The translations under genes and the position numbers were made by a program. Of a stretch of 64,000 nucleotides of DNA, positions 1 through 9,952 are shown in pieces. Positions within the stretch are counted from its first letter, which is position 1. Every line of letters starts with the position of its first letter. The stretch is from Falsirhodobacter xinxiangensis. GTDB taxonomy: Bacteria; Pseudomonadota; Alphaproteobacteria; Rhodobacterales; Rhodobacteraceae. The stretch covers positions 294,982-358,981 of the forward strand of contig NZ_SMYN01000003.1 in NCBI RefSeq assembly GCF_004959935.1. Direction: 5' to 3'. The notes beneath the pieces were generated by a model. The model worked only from the letters and a program-made list of their open reading frames with translations. It was not told the origin of the DNA and did no database searches.

Positions 1-4
1 GAGG

Positions 5-745
5 ATGATGAAGACTAGGCTTCTTGCCGCCCTGCTGTTTCTTGTCGGCGCGCCCGCTTGGGCCGGATGCCGCGAGGTCACGTTCGAGGGGCAGGAATAC
101 ACCGTTTGCGAAGTGCAGGCGGGCGAGGATCTGCGAATCTTCCAGAATGGCCCGGAGGGAAAGCCTTTCGGCGCATTTTCCGCCATCAACCGCAACCTTG
201 ACGGCAAGCGGCTGGGTTTTGCGATGAATGCCGGGATGTATCACCCCGACCGCCGCCCGGTGGGCCTTCTGATCGTCGATGGCGTGATGGAGAAGGACCT
301 CGTCGTCGGGGAAAGCTGGGGCAATTTCGGAATGGAGCCGAACGGCGTCTTCTGCATCGGCGACGGGTTCAGCGTGATCGAGACGCGGGCCTATCAGGCC
401 GATCCGCCCGAATGCCGCTATGCCACGCAGTCGGGGCCGATGCTGGTGATCGACGGCGAATTGCATCCGCGCTTTCTGGCCGACAGCGATTCGCGCTACA
501 TTCGCAACGGCGTGGGGGTCAGTGCGGACGGTCGGACCGCCTATTTCGCGATCAGCTCGGACGACGTGACCTTTTACGAATTCGCGCGGCTGTTCCAGGA
601 TCATCTTGGCACGCCGGACGCGCTGTATTTCGACGGTTCGATATCGCGCCTGCATGCGCCGGAGATGGGGCGTGACGATATCGGCTTTCCGCTGGGTCCC
701 ATCGTCGGGACGGTAGTCGCTCCGGAGGGGCGCGACGATGGTTGA
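5..745 (+). CDS. Exported phosphodiester glycosidase-family protein (NAGPA/DUF2233-like)
   Basis: A 246-residue protein that begins with a clear signal peptide (hydrophobic run ending near APAWA-GC), so it should act in the periplasm or be surface attached. The body carries the features of the NAGPA/phosphodiester glycosidase fold: NAGMYH followed by a variable strand and GLLIVDG near residues 75-95, then SGPMLVIDG, a NGVGVS segment, and LYFDGSIS near the C-terminus. Eukaryotic relatives remove GlcNAc from phosphodiesters; bacterial substrates are mostly unknown, so the substrate here is not assigned. Two adjacent ATGs (5 and 8) follow GAGG at bases 1-4; spacing is poor for both and upstream sequence is missing, so the start is uncertain. 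It lies just before truB in the same direction. Confidence 0.8.
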   Translation: MMKTRLLAALLFLVGAPAWAGCREVTFEGQEYTVCEVQAGEDLRIFQNGPEGKPFGAFSAINRNLDGKRLGFAMNAGMYHPDRRPVGLLIVDGVMEKDLVVGESWGNFGMEPNGVFCIGDGFSVIETRAYQADPPECRYATQSGPMLVIDGELHPRFLADSDSRYIRNGVGVSADGRTAYFAISSDDVTFYEFARLFQDHLGTPDALYFDGSISRLHAPEMGRDDIGFPLGPIVGTVVAPEGRDDG

Positions 746-795
746 CCAACAGCCCGCGGGGCAGTAGCACGCGGCCTTTGGTTTCTGGGGGCATC

Positions 796-1701
796 ATGGG
801 ACGCAAGCGCAAGGGCCGGGTCGTATCGGGCTGGCTGGTGGTGGACAAGCCCGCCGGGATCACATCGACATCCGTGGTGAACAAGGTCCGCTGGGCCTTC
901 GGCGCGCAGAAGGCGGGCCATGCGGGCACGCTGGACCCGGCGGCGACCGGCGTTCTGGCCGTGGCGCTGGGCGAGGCGACGAAGACCGTGCCCTACATCA
1001 CCGATGCGCTGAAATGCTACCGCTTCATGGTGCGGTTGGGGCAGGCGACCAACACCGACGATGCCGAAGGGACGGTGATCGCCAGCAGCGACGCGCGGCC
1101 TTCGGATGATGACATCGCCAAGGCGCTGGCCCCGTTCCGCGGCGACATCATGCAGGTCCCGCCGCAGTTTTCCGCCGTGAAGGTGAATGGCGAGCGTGCC
1201 TATGACATCGCCCGCGCGGGCGAGGAAATGGATCTGGCCGCCCGCCCGTTGTTCGTCGAAAGCCTGATCGTGCTGTCGCGCCCCGATGCGGACCATGTCG
1301 AGCTGGAGATGGTCTGCGGCAAGGGCGGCTATGTCCGCTCCATCGCCCGCGATCTGGGGGCGGCGCTTGGCTGTCACGGGCATGTGCTTTGGCTGCGCCG
1401 GACATGGTCGGGGCCCTTCGTGGCCGAGGGTGGGATCTCTATCGAGGAGATCGACCGCATGGCCAAGACCGAGGAACTGGACACGCATCTGAAGCCGCTG
1501 GAGATGGGTCTGGCCGATTTGCCGGAATTGCAGGCGACGCCCGAAGGTGCGGCAAAGCTGAAGAACGGCAATCCCGGCATGGTGCTGACCGGCGCCGATT
1601 ACGGTGACGAGGCGTGGGCCTCCTATCAGGGCCGCGCGGTGGCGGTCGGCGTCTATAAGGGCGGCGAGTTGCATCCCAGCCGCGTCTTCGTCAGCGAATG
1701 A
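796..1701 (+). CDS. truB: tRNA pseudouridine(55) synthase TruB
   Basis: Converts U55 in the T-loop of most elongator tRNAs to pseudouridine in the cytoplasm. The 301-residue protein has the family signature [12 protein letters not shown], with the catalytic Asp at about residue 47, the N-terminal WLVVDKPAG strand, and the GGYVRS(I/L)ARDLG motif near residue 180, plus a short C-terminal PUA-like region. The chosen ATG at 796 follows a GGGGG purine stretch and gives the usual N-terminus; a TTG at 742 would add 18 atypical residues. The stop overlaps the next gene start as ATGA, so it is translationally coupled to the DUF1643 gene. In many proteobacteria truB sits with rbfA/infB or rpsO; those are not seen here. 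Confidence 0.95.
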   Translation: MGRKRKGRVVSGWLVVDKPAGITSTSVVNKVRWAFGAQKAGHAGTLDPAATGVLAVALGEATKTVPYITDALKCYRFMVRLGQATNTDDAEGTVIASSDARPSDDDIAKALAPFRGDIMQVPPQFSAVKVNGERAYDIARAGEEMDLAARPLFVESLIVLSRPDADHVELEMVCGKGGYVRSIARDLGAALGCHGHVLWLRRTWSGPFVAEGGISIEEIDRMAKTEELDTHLKPLEMGLADLPELQATPEGAAKLKNGNPGMVLTGADYGDEAWASYQGRAVAVGVYKGGELHPSRVFVSE

Positions 1702-2207
1702 TCGAACGCACCCATATCAAGGGCGATGCGCCCTCGACCGCCGTCTATTCGGATTGCGAGCGGTATCGTTTCCTTTTGACCCGCACATGGGATGCGGGCG
1801 GCAAACGCGCGCTGTTCGTGATGCTGAACCCGTCCACCGCGACGGAATACCAGAACGACCCCACCGTCGAACGGTGCGAGCGGCGCGCGCGGACGCTGGG
1901 CTTCGGCGCGTTCCGGGTGTGCAACATCTTTGCGTGGCGTGACACCGACCCCAAGAAGATGCGCGCCGCCGCCGATCCGGTGGGCGATTACAACGATACC
2001 GCCATCGTCGAAAGCGCGCCTTGGGCCGACACCATCGTCTGCGCATGGGGCACGCATGGCGCGTTCCTGAACCGCGGCGCGCATGTGGAGGCGCTGCTGC
2101 GCGAGACGGGCCTGCCGCTGCACCATCTGGGCCTGTCGGCAGGGGGGCATCCAAAGCACCCGCTTTACATCGGATATGCTGTTCAGCCGGTGCTCTGGAC
2201 CATCTGA
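1698..2207 (+). CDS. DUF1643 domain protein
   Basis: A 169-residue cytoplasmic protein that matches the DUF1643 family by its FVMLNPSTA segment (residues 38-46), the following NDPTVERC stretch and the [14 protein letters not shown] block. No biochemical role is established for the family, and I do not infer one. It starts within the truB stop codon (ATGA overlap), so the two proteins are probably made from one message. Its last 25 bases overlap the end of the opposite-strand TrhA-like gene. Confidence 0.85.
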   Translation: MIERTHIKGDAPSTAVYSDCERYRFLLTRTWDAGGKRALFVMLNPSTATEYQNDPTVERCERRARTLGFGAFRVCNIFAWRDTDPKKMRAAADPVGDYNDTAIVESAPWADTIVCAWGTHGAFLNRGAHVEALLRETGLPLHHLGLSAGGHPKHPLYIGYAVQPVLWTI

Positions 2208-2839
2208 ACGGTGACGGCGGCATAGAAGGTGCCGCTGGCGACCAGCACGAACACATGCCAGATCGTGCGGTGGAACGGCATCATGTGCCGCAGATAGAAC
2301 AGCGTCCCCGTGGTATAGGTCAGCCCGCCCAGGCACACCAGCGCCAGCACCGGCCCCGACATCTGCGCAAAGATCGGCCAGCCGAGGCCCACCCCGACCC
2401 AGCCCATCGCGATGTAAAGGCCAAAGCCGAACCATTCGAAACGGTGCGGGGCGACGACCTTCAGCACGACGCCCGTCAGTGCCGCCGCCCAAAGCGCGAC
2501 GATCAGCCAGATACCGGTTCCCGCCAGCATGATGAAGGCGGTGAAGGTGCCCGCGATCTTGATATAGATCGCCGAATGGTCCAGCCGCCGCAGCACCCCG
2601 TTCCAGCCCGGCACCGACAGCATGTTATAGGCGGCCGAGCAGCCCATGCAGGCGATCAGCGCCGCACCATAGATCGCGATACCGGCAATCGCGTGCGGCC
2701 CCGGCGCGCGCGTGGCGGTCAGGGTGATCAGCACCGGCACCGCCATCAGGGCCAGTGCGGTGCCGATCACATGGACTGCGGCATCGCTGATCCGCTCGGG
2801 GCGGGTATAGAGGGTCCGCTTGCGTGTGGGTTCGTTCAT
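2183..2839 (-). CDS. trhA: TrhA/hemolysin III family membrane protein (PAQR fold)
   Basis: A 218-residue polytopic inner-membrane protein with about seven predicted membrane helices. It fits the hemolysin III/YqfA group of the PAQR superfamily: an early ERISDAAVHVIG segment, then SAAYNM and LDHSAIYIKIAG, which carry conserved Ser, His and Asp residues proposed to form a metal site, and a late HxxWHxFV-like motif (RTIWHVFVLV). In E. coli TrhA (YqfA) is linked to membrane energetics and fatty-acid homeostasis; the name hemolysin III is historical. It is monocistronic, divergent from ilvD, and its 3' end overlaps the DUF1643 gene by 25 bases. Confidence 0.85.
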   Translation of the reverse strand: MNEPTRKRTLYTRPERISDAAVHVIGTALALMAVPVLITLTATRAPGPHAIAGIAIYGAALIACMGCSAAYNMLSVPGWNGVLRRLDHSAIYIKIAGTFTAFIMLAGTGIWLIVALWAAALTGVVLKVVAPHRFEWFGFGLYIAMGWVGVGLGWPIFAQMSGPVLALVCLGGLTYTTGTLFYLRHMMPFHRTIWHVFVLVASGTFYAAVTVQMVQSTG

Positions 2840-2965
2840 GGGATCAAACTATGCGTCCGAATTGATTCCGTAAATTGACGATGTGGCGAGCAATAAAACT
2901 ACGTCTTGCCCCTCCCGATCTTGCGGATTATGCCAAGCCCCAGCCAGAGAGCCGGAGGGATTCCC

Positions 2966-4699
2966 ATGCAGAACTCGCGTTTCGACAAGTCGAAGCTGCC
3001 CAGCCGCCACGTGACCGAAGGGCCGTCGCGCGCCCCGCACCGCAGCTATTTCTATGCCATGGGGATTTCCGAGGAAGAGATTCACCAGCCCTGGGTCGGC
3101 GTCGCCACCTGCTGGAACGAGGCCGCGCCCTGCAACATCGCGCTGAACCGTCAGGCGCAGTCGGTGAAGATGGGCGTGAAGAAGGGTGGCGGCACGCCGC
3201 GCGAATTCACCACCATCACCGTGACCGACGGCATTGCCATGGGGCATGAGGGGATGCGGTCCTCGCTCGCCTCGCGCGATGCGATCGCCGACACGGTGGA
3301 ACTGACCATGCGCGGGCATTGCTATGACGCGCTGGTTGGTCTTGCGGGCTGCGACAAGTCGCTGCCGGGGATGATGATGGCGATGGTGCGGCTGAACGTG
3401 CCGTCGGTCTTCGTCTATGGCGGGTCGATCCTGCCGGGCAAGCTGAACGGCAAGGATGTCGTGGTGCAGGACGTGTTCGAGGCCGTGGGCAAACACGCCG
3501 CCGGCACCATGTCGGATGCCGAGTTGCAGATCCTCGAACGTGTGGCCTGTCCTTCGGCGGGCGCGTGTGGCGGGCAATATACCGCGAACACGATGGCTTG
3601 CGTGTCCGAGGCCATCGGTCTGGCGCTGCTGAACTCGTCCGGCGCGCCCGCGCCTTACGAATCGCGCGACCAGTATGGCGATTTCTCGGGTCAGGCGGTG
3701 ATGCACCTGATCGAGAAGAACATCCGCGCTCGTGACGTGGTGACCCGCAAGGCGCTGGAGAATGCGGCGCGCGTCGTCGCATGCACCGGCGGTTCGACCA
3801 ATGGCGGTCTGCACCTGCCCGCCATCGCGCACGAGGCGGGGATCGAGTTCGACCTGTTCGACGTCTGCGACATCTTCCGCGACACGCCCTATTTCGTGAA
3901 CCTGCGTCCGGGCGGCGATTATGTCGCCAAGGACCTGTTCGAGGCGGGCGGCGTGCCGGTCGTCATGAAGGAACTGGCCCGCGCCGGTCTGCTGCATCTG
4001 GACTGCCTGACCGCCTCGGGCGAGGAGCTGGGTGACGCGCTTGGCCGCATCACGCATGAGCCGGACGGCAAGGTCATCCACTTCATCGACAAGCCGATCA
4101 CCAAGACCGGCGGCGTCGTCGGGCTGAAGGGCAACCTCGCCCCCGAAGGCGCGATCGTGAAGGTCGCCGGGATGTCCGAGGCCGAGCAGGTCTTCAAAGG
4201 CCCCGCTCGCGTGTTCGAATGCGAGGAGGAGGCGTTCGAGGCCGTCCAGCGCCGCGAGTATAAAGAAGGTGACGTGATCGTCATCCGCAACGAAGGCCCC
4301 GCAGGCGGGCCGGGGATGCGCGAGATGCTGTCCACCACCGCCGCGCTGTCGGGGCAGGGGATGGGCAAGAAGGTCGCGCTGATCACCGACGGGCGCTTCT
4401 CGGGCGCGACGCGCGGGTTCTGCGTCGGCCATGTCGGCCCGGAATCGGCGCATGGCGGGCCGATCGCGCTGCTGCAGGACGGCGATATGATCACGCTGAA
4501 CGCGGTCACGGGGGAGTTGTCGGTCGATCTGACCGATGCGGAATTGGACGCCCGCCGTCAGGCGTGGAAAGGCCCGAAGCCGACCGAATACGAATCCGGC
4601 GCGCTTTGGAAATACGCGCGGCTGGTCGGCGGTGCGCGGTTCGGAGCGACCACCCATCCCGGCGCCAAGGCCGAGAAGCATGTCTATATGGACCAGTAA
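2966..4699 (+). CDS. ilvD: Dihydroxy-acid dehydratase
   Basis: Iron-sulfur enzyme that dehydrates 2,3-dihydroxy-isovalerate and 2,3-dihydroxy-3-methylvalerate to the 2-keto acids of valine and isoleucine synthesis. The start at 2966 is supported by GGAGGGA eight bases upstream; a longer frame from 2906 lacks such a site. The 577-residue length is typical. Cluster cysteines are visible at about 56 (EAAPCN), 129 (AGCDKSLPG) and 201 ([14 protein letters not shown]). The C-terminal [15 protein letters not shown] block is also present. The stop overlaps the next exported-protein gene by 20 bases. The 126-base gap to the divergent trhA gene must hold both promoters; I see no convincing -35/-10 pair. 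Confidence 0.97.
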   Translation: MQNSRFDKSKLPSRHVTEGPSRAPHRSYFYAMGISEEEIHQPWVGVATCWNEAAPCNIALNRQAQSVKMGVKKGGGTPREFTTITVTDGIAMGHEGMRSSLASRDAIADTVELTMRGHCYDALVGLAGCDKSLPGMMMAMVRLNVPSVFVYGGSILPGKLNGKDVVVQDVFEAVGKHAAGTMSDAELQILERVACPSAGACGGQYTANTMACVSEAIGLALLNSSGAPAPYESRDQYGDFSGQAVMHLIEKNIRARDVVTRKALENAARVVACTGGSTNGGLHLPAIAHEAGIEFDLFDVCDIFRDTPYFVNLRPGGDYVAKDLFEAGGVPVVMKELARAGLLHLDCLTASGEELGDALGRITHEPDGKVIHFIDKPITKTGGVVGLKGNLAPEGAIVKVAGMSEAEQVFKGPARVFECEEEAFEAVQRREYKEGDVIVIRNEGPAGGPGMREMLSTTAALSGQGMGKKVALITDGRFSGATRGFCVGHVGPESAHGGPIALLQDGDMITLNAVTGELSVDLTDAELDARRQAWKGPKPTEYESGALWKYARLVGGARFGATTHPGAKAEKHVYMDQ

Positions 4700-5153
4700 G
4701 GTCCTTGCGCTGGCCCTGCTGCTGCCTGTCCCGGCGGCGGCAGAGGCGCTGCGCATCGCGCCGCCCGCCGGATATTGCGCGGGCGATCCCGGCGCGATGA
4801 CCGTGCTGCGTCCCTGCGAAGGGACCGGCGCAATGCTGACCGTGATGGCGGGGGCCGAGGGCAGCGCCTCGGCGCTGGCCGATCAGGGGGCGGTTGCCCG
4901 GTGGTTCCAGACCGATGCGGGCCGCGCCGCCCTGTCGCGCCGGGGCCGTGCGCGCGATGTGACGGTGCGCGAATTGCGGGGGCGGGGCGATGCGCTTCTG
5001 ATCCGCATCGCCGATGCCGGAACGCGCGACGAAAGCTGGCGCGTGCTGGTGCCCTTGGCCGGGCGCATGGTCACGCTGACCGCCAGCGGCGGGCAATCCC
5101 GCGAATTGGCGGAAAAATTCTTGGACGGAATGCGCGCCGCCAATCGCCCTTGA
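4680..5153 (+). CDS. Small exported protein of unknown function
   Basis: A 157-residue protein beginning MSIWTSK, followed by a hydrophobic leader rich in Leu and Ala that ends near VPAAAEA, a good signal peptidase I site, so it should be periplasmic. The start lies 20 bases inside ilvD, which fits coupled translation. The mature part has a conserved-looking PPAGYC start, an [10 protein letters not shown] stretch and a C-terminal amphipathic helix; two Cys could pair in the oxidising periplasm. I do not recognise a domain. Similar small exported proteins of unknown role are common in Rhodobacterales. Confidence 0.7.
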   Translation: MSIWTSKVLALALLLPVPAAAEALRIAPPAGYCAGDPGAMTVLRPCEGTGAMLTVMAGAEGSASALADQGAVARWFQTDAGRAALSRRGRARDVTVRELRGRGDALLIRIADAGTRDESWRVLVPLAGRMVTLTASGGQSRELAEKFLDGMRAANRP

Positions 5154-5228
5154 ACCCAGATCAACCGTTGCGCGAGTGTCGCGGAGGCGCGAAACTGCGA
5201 ATCGCGTGGATCGGATAAGGGGTGTGCC

Positions 5229-5987
5229 TTGGCGGACAATCGTGGCGGAATGATCGATGGCTTGCTGCACCAGCGGATCATGAACCGCTGGACGCGCGAC
5301 GCCGACCATGCCGATGCCATGGGGTTGCCGCGCCTGCGGCTTCTGCGCCGCCGCGCCCGCACGCTTCGGGCGCAGCTTGATCGCTTGCTGATGGCCGCCG
5401 AACCCCGGTTGCAGGAGGCGCCCGCGATCCGCCGCCCGCTTGGCACCGACTGGGCCTGGCGCCCGCCGCTTTGGACGGCGCCGGTGTCGCAGCCGGGGCT
5501 GGTCCGCTCCAGCCGGGCGCAGCTGGACGGCATGACGGCGGTGTTCCACGATTGCCGCCTGTGCGAAACGGGGGCGCGTCAGGTCCGCAACGGCCGCGCC
5601 GCCGACTCCGCGCCCTTTGGATTGCAGATGGACATCTTCGCATTCGAGGGCAGCTTTCTGTCCGTCGCGCTGGATCTGCCGCCCGAATCCGTGCGTGGTT
5701 TGCGGCGCAAGCATCTGATCGTGCTGCGCGCCCGGTTGGAGGTGGAGCGTCCGCTGCGCATCTTTGCCCGCTTGAACGTCCGCCACGGACCGAATACCGA
5801 ACAGCTGACATGCGCCCTGCCGATGGGCGTCGATGAGGCGGTGGCGGAATTCGACCTCACCTCGACCAAGCTGAACGAGGCAAGGGCCGAAAAGATGTGG
5901 GTGGACCTGATATTCGAACAGCCGCAGATGAACCAGATCGTGCTGCGCGACCTGACCATGGTGCGCCGCCCGCGTGCGGAGTTCTGA
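5229..5987 (+). CDS. DUF6478 family protein
   Basis: A 252-residue protein that looks like the DUF6478 family found in Rhodobacterales; function unknown. Visible features are an Arg-rich helical N-terminus (residues 16-60, many RxLR repeats), a middle WRPPLWTAP segment, and a C-terminal beta-rich half (LSVALDLPPESV, LRIFARLNVRHGPNTEQ). The only in-frame start giving the full protein is TTG at 5229; an ATG at 5250 would remove seven residues. The next gene begins two bases after its stop, so the pair is probably co-translated. Confidence 0.75.
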   Translation: MADNRGGMIDGLLHQRIMNRWTRDADHADAMGLPRLRLLRRRARTLRAQLDRLLMAAEPRLQEAPAIRRPLGTDWAWRPPLWTAPVSQPGLVRSSRAQLDGMTAVFHDCRLCETGARQVRNGRAADSAPFGLQMDIFAFEGSFLSVALDLPPESVRGLRRKHLIVLRARLEVERPLRIFARLNVRHGPNTEQLTCALPMGVDEAVAEFDLTSTKLNEARAEKMWVDLIFEQPQMNQIVLRDLTMVRRPRAEF

Positions 5988-5988
5988 G

Positions 5989-6348
5989 ATGGCGACCCTG
6001 ATCCGCGAAGGCATCCGCGCCGGCGTCTGGCAAGGCGTGCTGAAGGACAGCGACGTGGCCGAGGTGGAGGTGCTGCACCAGGGCGAGCCGTTGCCCGAAG
6101 TGGCGCTGACGCGCGGCGCGGCGGGCGAGCAGACGGTGCAGGTTCCGATCCCGCGCGAGTTGCTGGAGGACGGCATCCAGACCTTCGTGATCCGCGATGC
6201 CGCGCGGGGGACCACCTTGGGTCATTTCAGCATCGCGACCGGCGGTGCGAACGAAGACGACCTGCGCGCCGAGGTGGACCTTTTGCGCGCGGAACTGGAC
6301 CTGCTGAAACGCGCCTTCCGCCGCCACTGCCTTGAAACCGGCGGTTGA
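5989..6348 (+). CDS. Conserved small protein with C-terminal coiled coil, partner of the DUF6478 gene
   Basis: A 119-residue cytoplasmic protein with no recognised domain. The first two thirds are beta-rich (VWQGVLKDS, VEVLHQGEPL, VTVQVPIP-type strands), and the last 30 residues form a heptad-patterned helix (DDLRAEVDLLRAELDLLKRAF) that should be a coiled coil. The ATG at 5989 follows the DUF6478 stop after one base, so the two proteins are expected to be made together and may interact. It is followed by rnr after 38 bases. Confidence 0.7.
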   Translation: MATLIREGIRAGVWQGVLKDSDVAEVEVLHQGEPLPEVALTRGAAGEQTVQVPIPRELLEDGIQTFVIRDAARGTTLGHFSIATGGANEDDLRAEVDLLRAELDLLKRAFRRHCLETGG

Positions 6349-6386
6349 CGCTGGTTCGGCATCGCCCTTCGTGATAGGCGCTGGAC

Positions 6387-8588
6387 ATGGAACAGCTCCC
6401 CTCGAAAGCGCAGATCCTGCAATGGATCTCTGAAAACCCGACCCAGACCGCCAAGCGCGACATCGCCCGCGCCTTCGGCATCAAGGGGGGTGCGCTGCGG
6501 ATCGAATTGAAGCGGCTTTTGAAAGAGCTGGAGGAGGATGGCGCGCTGGCCAAGAAGCGGCGCGTCTATCGCGATGCCGCGACCCTTGCGCCGGTTTCGG
6601 TGTTGGAGGTTCTGGCCCCCGACGACAACGGCGATCTGTTCGCCAAGCCCTTGGAATGGACGGGCGAGGGGGCGGAGCCGCGCATCCAGCTGATCCTGAA
6701 GAAATCCGATCCGGCCTTGGGCAAGGGCGACCGTATCCTTGCCCGCCTGACCGAAGTGGTGGCCGAGGATCACAGCCACGAAGGCCGCCTGATCCGCCGC
6801 ATCGGCGCCAACCCCCTGCGGGTGCTGGGCGTGTTCCGCGCCGGGTCCGAAGGCGGGCGCATCGTGCCCATCGACAAGGGATCGGACAAGGAATGGATCG
6901 TCATGTCCGACATGACGATGGGCGCCAAGGACGGGGAACTGGTCGAGGCCGAACAGGCCGGACCCAAACGCATGGGCCTGCCGCGTGCGCGCATCGTCTC
7001 GCGTCTGGGCGATCCGACAGCGCCGCGTGCGATCTCGCTGATCGCGATTCACCAGCACGGCATCCCCGACCATTTCCCCGATGCGGTCATCGCCGAGGCC
7101 AAGGCGGCGAAGCCCGCAAGCCCGAAGGGCCGGGAAGATCTGCGCGATCTGGCGCTGGTCACGATCGACCCGCCCGACGCGCGCGACCATGACGACGCGG
7201 TCTTTGCCGAAGCCGATGGCGACGGCCATGTCGTCTGGGTCGCCATTGCCGATGTCGCGCATTACGTCCGCCCCGGCAGCGGTCTGGACCGCGAGGCGCG
7301 GCGGCGCGGCAATTCCAGCTATTTCCCCGACCGGGTCGTGCCGATGCTGCCCGATGTGCTGTCGGGCGATCTGTGTTCGTTGCACGAAGGCGTGGACCGG
7401 CCCTGCATCGCGGTGCGGATGAAGCTGGACGCCGACGGCAACAAGGTCAGCCACCGTTTCGTGCGCGGCATCATGCGATCCGCCGCCAGCCTGACCTATG
7501 CCGAGGTGCAGGACGCCCGCGACGGCAAGCCCAGCCGCGCCGACATGGCGATCGTGGCGCCGCTCTATGCCGCATACGAGGCTGCGAAACAGGCGCGCGA
7601 ACGCCGTCAGCCGCTGGAGCTGGACCTGCCCGAACGCAAGATCGAACTGTCGGACGAAGGCGCAGTCACGTCCGTCGCCTTCCGCGAACGCTTCGACGCG
7701 CATAAGCTGATCGAGGAGTTCATGATCCTCGCCAACGTCGCCGCGGCCGAGGAGCTGACCCGCCTGAAGCGCCCGCTTCTGTTCCGCGTCCACGAAGAAC
7801 CCAGCCCGGAGAAGATGGACGCGCTGCGCGAGGTGGCCGAGGCGTCGGGCTTTACGCTTGCCAAGGGGCAGGTGCTGAAGACGGCGCATCTGAACCGGCT
7901 GCTGAATCAGGCGCAGGACACGGACTTCGACGAGTTGATCAACATCACCACCCTGCGGTCGATGACGCAGGCCTATTACCACCCCGAGAATTTCGGGCAT
8001 TTCGGGCTGTCCCTGCGCAGCTATGCCCATTTCACCTCGCCCATCCGGCGGTATTCGGACCTGATCGTGCATCGGGCGCTGATCGCGGGGCATGGCTGGG
8101 GGGATGACGGGCTGTCGCCCTTCGATGTGGAACATCTGGGCGATACGGCGAAGCAGATCTCTGACACGGAACGGCGGTCGATGCTGGCCGAACGCGACAC
8201 CAACGACCGTTACCTCGCGGCGTGGCTGTCGGACCGGGTGGGGGCCGAATTCACGGGCCGCGTGTCGGGCGTGCAGCGGTTCGGCCTGTTCGTGAAGCTG
8301 GACGAGACGGGGGCCGACGGGCTGATCCCGATCCGCAGCGTCGGGCGCGAGTTCTTCCATTTCGACCCCGACACGCAGACGCTGATGGGGGCGGATACCG
8401 GCACCATCATCGGCCCCGGCCAGCGCGTGCTGGTGCGGCTGACCGAGGCTGTTCCGGTCACCGGCGGATTGATGCTGGAGCTGTTGGAGATCGAGGGCGG
8501 AAAGATGCCACGCGGGCCGCAAAGGGGACGCCGGGGCAAGCCGTTCAAGCCCGAACGCAAGAAACGGATCATCCGCCGCAGGCACTGA
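6387..8588 (+). CDS. rnr: Ribonuclease R (exoribonuclease II family)
   Basis: Processive 3' to 5' exoribonuclease that degrades structured RNA and helps in rRNA and tmRNA-linked quality control. The 733-residue protein has an N-terminal winged-helix region (residues 5-60), cold-shock-like OB folds, the RNB catalytic core with IDPPDARDHDDAV near residue 255 (metal-binding Asp cluster), YFPDRVVPMLP, and the SPIRRYSDLIVHR motif near residue 550. An S1 domain lies around 610-690, and a Lys/Arg-rich tail follows, as usual for RNase R rather than RNase II. It lies 38 bases after a small gene and may share its message. Confidence 0.96.
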   Translation: MEQLPSKAQILQWISENPTQTAKRDIARAFGIKGGALRIELKRLLKELEEDGALAKKRRVYRDAATLAPVSVLEVLAPDDNGDLFAKPLEWTGEGAEPRIQLILKKSDPALGKGDRILARLTEVVAEDHSHEGRLIRRIGANPLRVLGVFRAGSEGGRIVPIDKGSDKEWIVMSDMTMGAKDGELVEAEQAGPKRMGLPRARIVSRLGDPTAPRAISLIAIHQHGIPDHFPDAVIAEAKAAKPASPKGREDLRDLALVTIDPPDARDHDDAVFAEADGDGHVVWVAIADVAHYVRPGSGLDREARRRGNSSYFPDRVVPMLPDVLSGDLCSLHEGVDRPCIAVRMKLDADGNKVSHRFVRGIMRSAASLTYAEVQDARDGKPSRADMAIVAPLYAAYEAAKQARERRQPLELDLPERKIELSDEGAVTSVAFRERFDAHKLIEEFMILANVAAAEELTRLKRPLLFRVHEEPSPEKMDALREVAEASGFTLAKGQVLKTAHLNRLLNQAQDTDFDELINITTLRSMTQAYYHPENFGHFGLSLRSYAHFTSPIRRYSDLIVHRALIAGHGWGDDGLSPFDVEHLGDTAKQISDTERRSMLAERDTNDRYLAAWLSDRVGAEFTGRVSGVQRFGLFVKLDETGADGLIPIRSVGREFFHFDPDTQTLMGADTGTIIGPGQRVLVRLTEAVPVTGGLMLELLEIEGGKMPRGPQRGRRGKPFKPERKKRIIRRRH

Positions 8589-8652
8589 CGCTTCACGCGC
8601 GGGGCGCGAGTCGTTAAGCTGGCCGCAACGATAAAATCGAGCGGTGAGAGCA

Positions 8653-9888
8653 ATGCGGACGACCATCCTTTCCATTAGCGTCCTTGCGCTGGCGGCCTGC
8701 GCCGGGCCGGGCGCGGGGAACATCACGACCTCGCTTCGCCCGCAGGCGGCGCCCTTCAACGAACCGGGATCGCAGGCAGGGCTGGATCGCTGGCTGGTGG
8801 AATTCCGTCCGCGCGCGATGGCGCAGGGCATCTCTCCGGCCGTGCTGGACCGTTCGTTGACCGGGCTGCGCTATGACACCGAAGTGATCCGGCTGGACGG
8901 CAATCAGGCCGAGTTCAACAAGACCGTCTGGGATTATCTGGCGGGGGCCGTGTCCCAAAGCCGGATCGAGAATGGCCGCGCCGCGCTGGCCCGCCATGCC
9001 GGAACGCTGGGCCGGATCGAGGCGCAATACGGCGTGGACAAGGAGATCGTCGTCGCGATCTGGGGGATGGAGTCGAATTACGGCACCAACCGCGGCAGCA
9101 TGGCGCTGATGAACAGCCTTGCGACGCTGGCCTATCACGGGCGGCGCGGCGCGTTCTTCGAGGGAGAGTTGATCGCCGCGCTGAAGATCGTGCAGGCGGG
9201 CGATGTCGCCCCTGCCGCCATGACCGGAAGCTGGGCGGGCGCAATGGGGCATACGCAGTTCATGCCAACCTCCTATCTGGCGCATGCGGTGGATTTCACC
9301 GGCGACGGGCGGCGCGATATCTGGTCTGACGATCCGACGGATGCGCTGGCCTCGACCGCCGCCTATCTGGCGCGGTCGGGATGGCAGCGCGGCGGGATCT
9401 GGGGGATGGAAGTCACGCTTCCCGAAGGGTTCGATTACAGCCGCGTCGGCAAGACCAACCGTCTGCCCGCATCGAACTGGTCGGCGCAGGGGGTGCGTTC
9501 GGTCGATGGGCGCAGCTTGCCCGCGGGCGAGGCGTCGATTCTGCTGCCGGGCGGGGCAAAGGGCGCGGCCTTCCTGATCTATCCCAACTTCCGCGCGATC
9601 GAGCGGTATAACGCCGCCGACAGCTATGTCATCGGCGTGGGGCATCTGGCGGACCGTCTGCGCGGGCTGGGGCCGATCCAGCGCGTGCCGCCGGCGGGCG
9701 AGCGGGCGCTGAGCCGTGCCGAGCGGACCGAATTGCAGGAACGCCTGACCCGGCGCGGTTTCGACACCCAAGGCACCGACGGGCGCATCGGGCCGAACAC
9801 CATCGCTGCGATCACCGCGTTCCAGCGCAGCGCGGGGCTGATCCCGGACGGGTATGCCAGCACCTCGCTTCTGGCGGCGCTGCGCTGA
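8653..9888 (+). CDS. mltB: Lytic murein transglycosylase B, lipoprotein, with peptidoglycan-binding domain
   Basis: Cleaves the MurNAc-GlcNAc bond of peptidoglycan to leave 1,6-anhydro ends. The 411-residue protein has a lipoprotein signal with lipobox LAAC at residues 13-16, a SLT_2/MltB catalytic domain at about 35-320 with the catalytic Glu in WGMESNYGT, GAMGHTQFMPTSY, and a C-terminal peptidoglycan-binding_1 domain (LQERLTRRGFDTQGTDG, TIAAITAFQ). The start at 8653 is chosen because it has GGTGAG upstream; an ATG at 8644 would add three residues. It is transcribed alone after rnr, and a GC-rich hairpin lies at 9903-9922 after its stop. Confidence 0.92.
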   Translation: MRTTILSISVLALAACAGPGAGNITTSLRPQAAPFNEPGSQAGLDRWLVEFRPRAMAQGISPAVLDRSLTGLRYDTEVIRLDGNQAEFNKTVWDYLAGAVSQSRIENGRAALARHAGTLGRIEAQYGVDKEIVVAIWGMESNYGTNRGSMALMNSLATLAYHGRRGAFFEGELIAALKIVQAGDVAPAAMTGSWAGAMGHTQFMPTSYLAHAVDFTGDGRRDIWSDDPTDALASTAAYLARSGWQRGGIWGMEVTLPEGFDYSRVGKTNRLPASNWSAQGVRSVDGRSLPAGEASILLPGGAKGAAFLIYPNFRAIERYNAADSYVIGVGHLADRLRGLGPIQRVPPAGERALSRAERTELQERLTRRGFDTQGTDGRIGPNTIAAITAFQRSAGLIPDGYASTSLLAALR

Positions 9889-9902
9889 CATATTCGTGAT
9901 GG

Positions 9903-9922
9903 CGCGGGCAGGGGTGCCCGCG
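9903..9922 (+). terminator. Possible terminator hairpin after the MltB gene
   Basis: A perfect 8-bp stem (CGCGGGCA/TGCCCGCG) with a GGGG loop sits 15 bases after the mltB stop and is followed by TTACGCTT, which is only partly T-rich. It may end mltB transcription or act as a processing stem before the cytochrome gene. Confidence 0.4.
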
Positions 9923-9952
9923 TTACGCTTCATCGTCCAGCATGGGAGCCAG

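Noticed and set aside
2875..2897. Promoter for ilvD with TTGACG and AATAAA
   Set aside because: The spacing between the boxes is far too short for a sigma-70 promoter.
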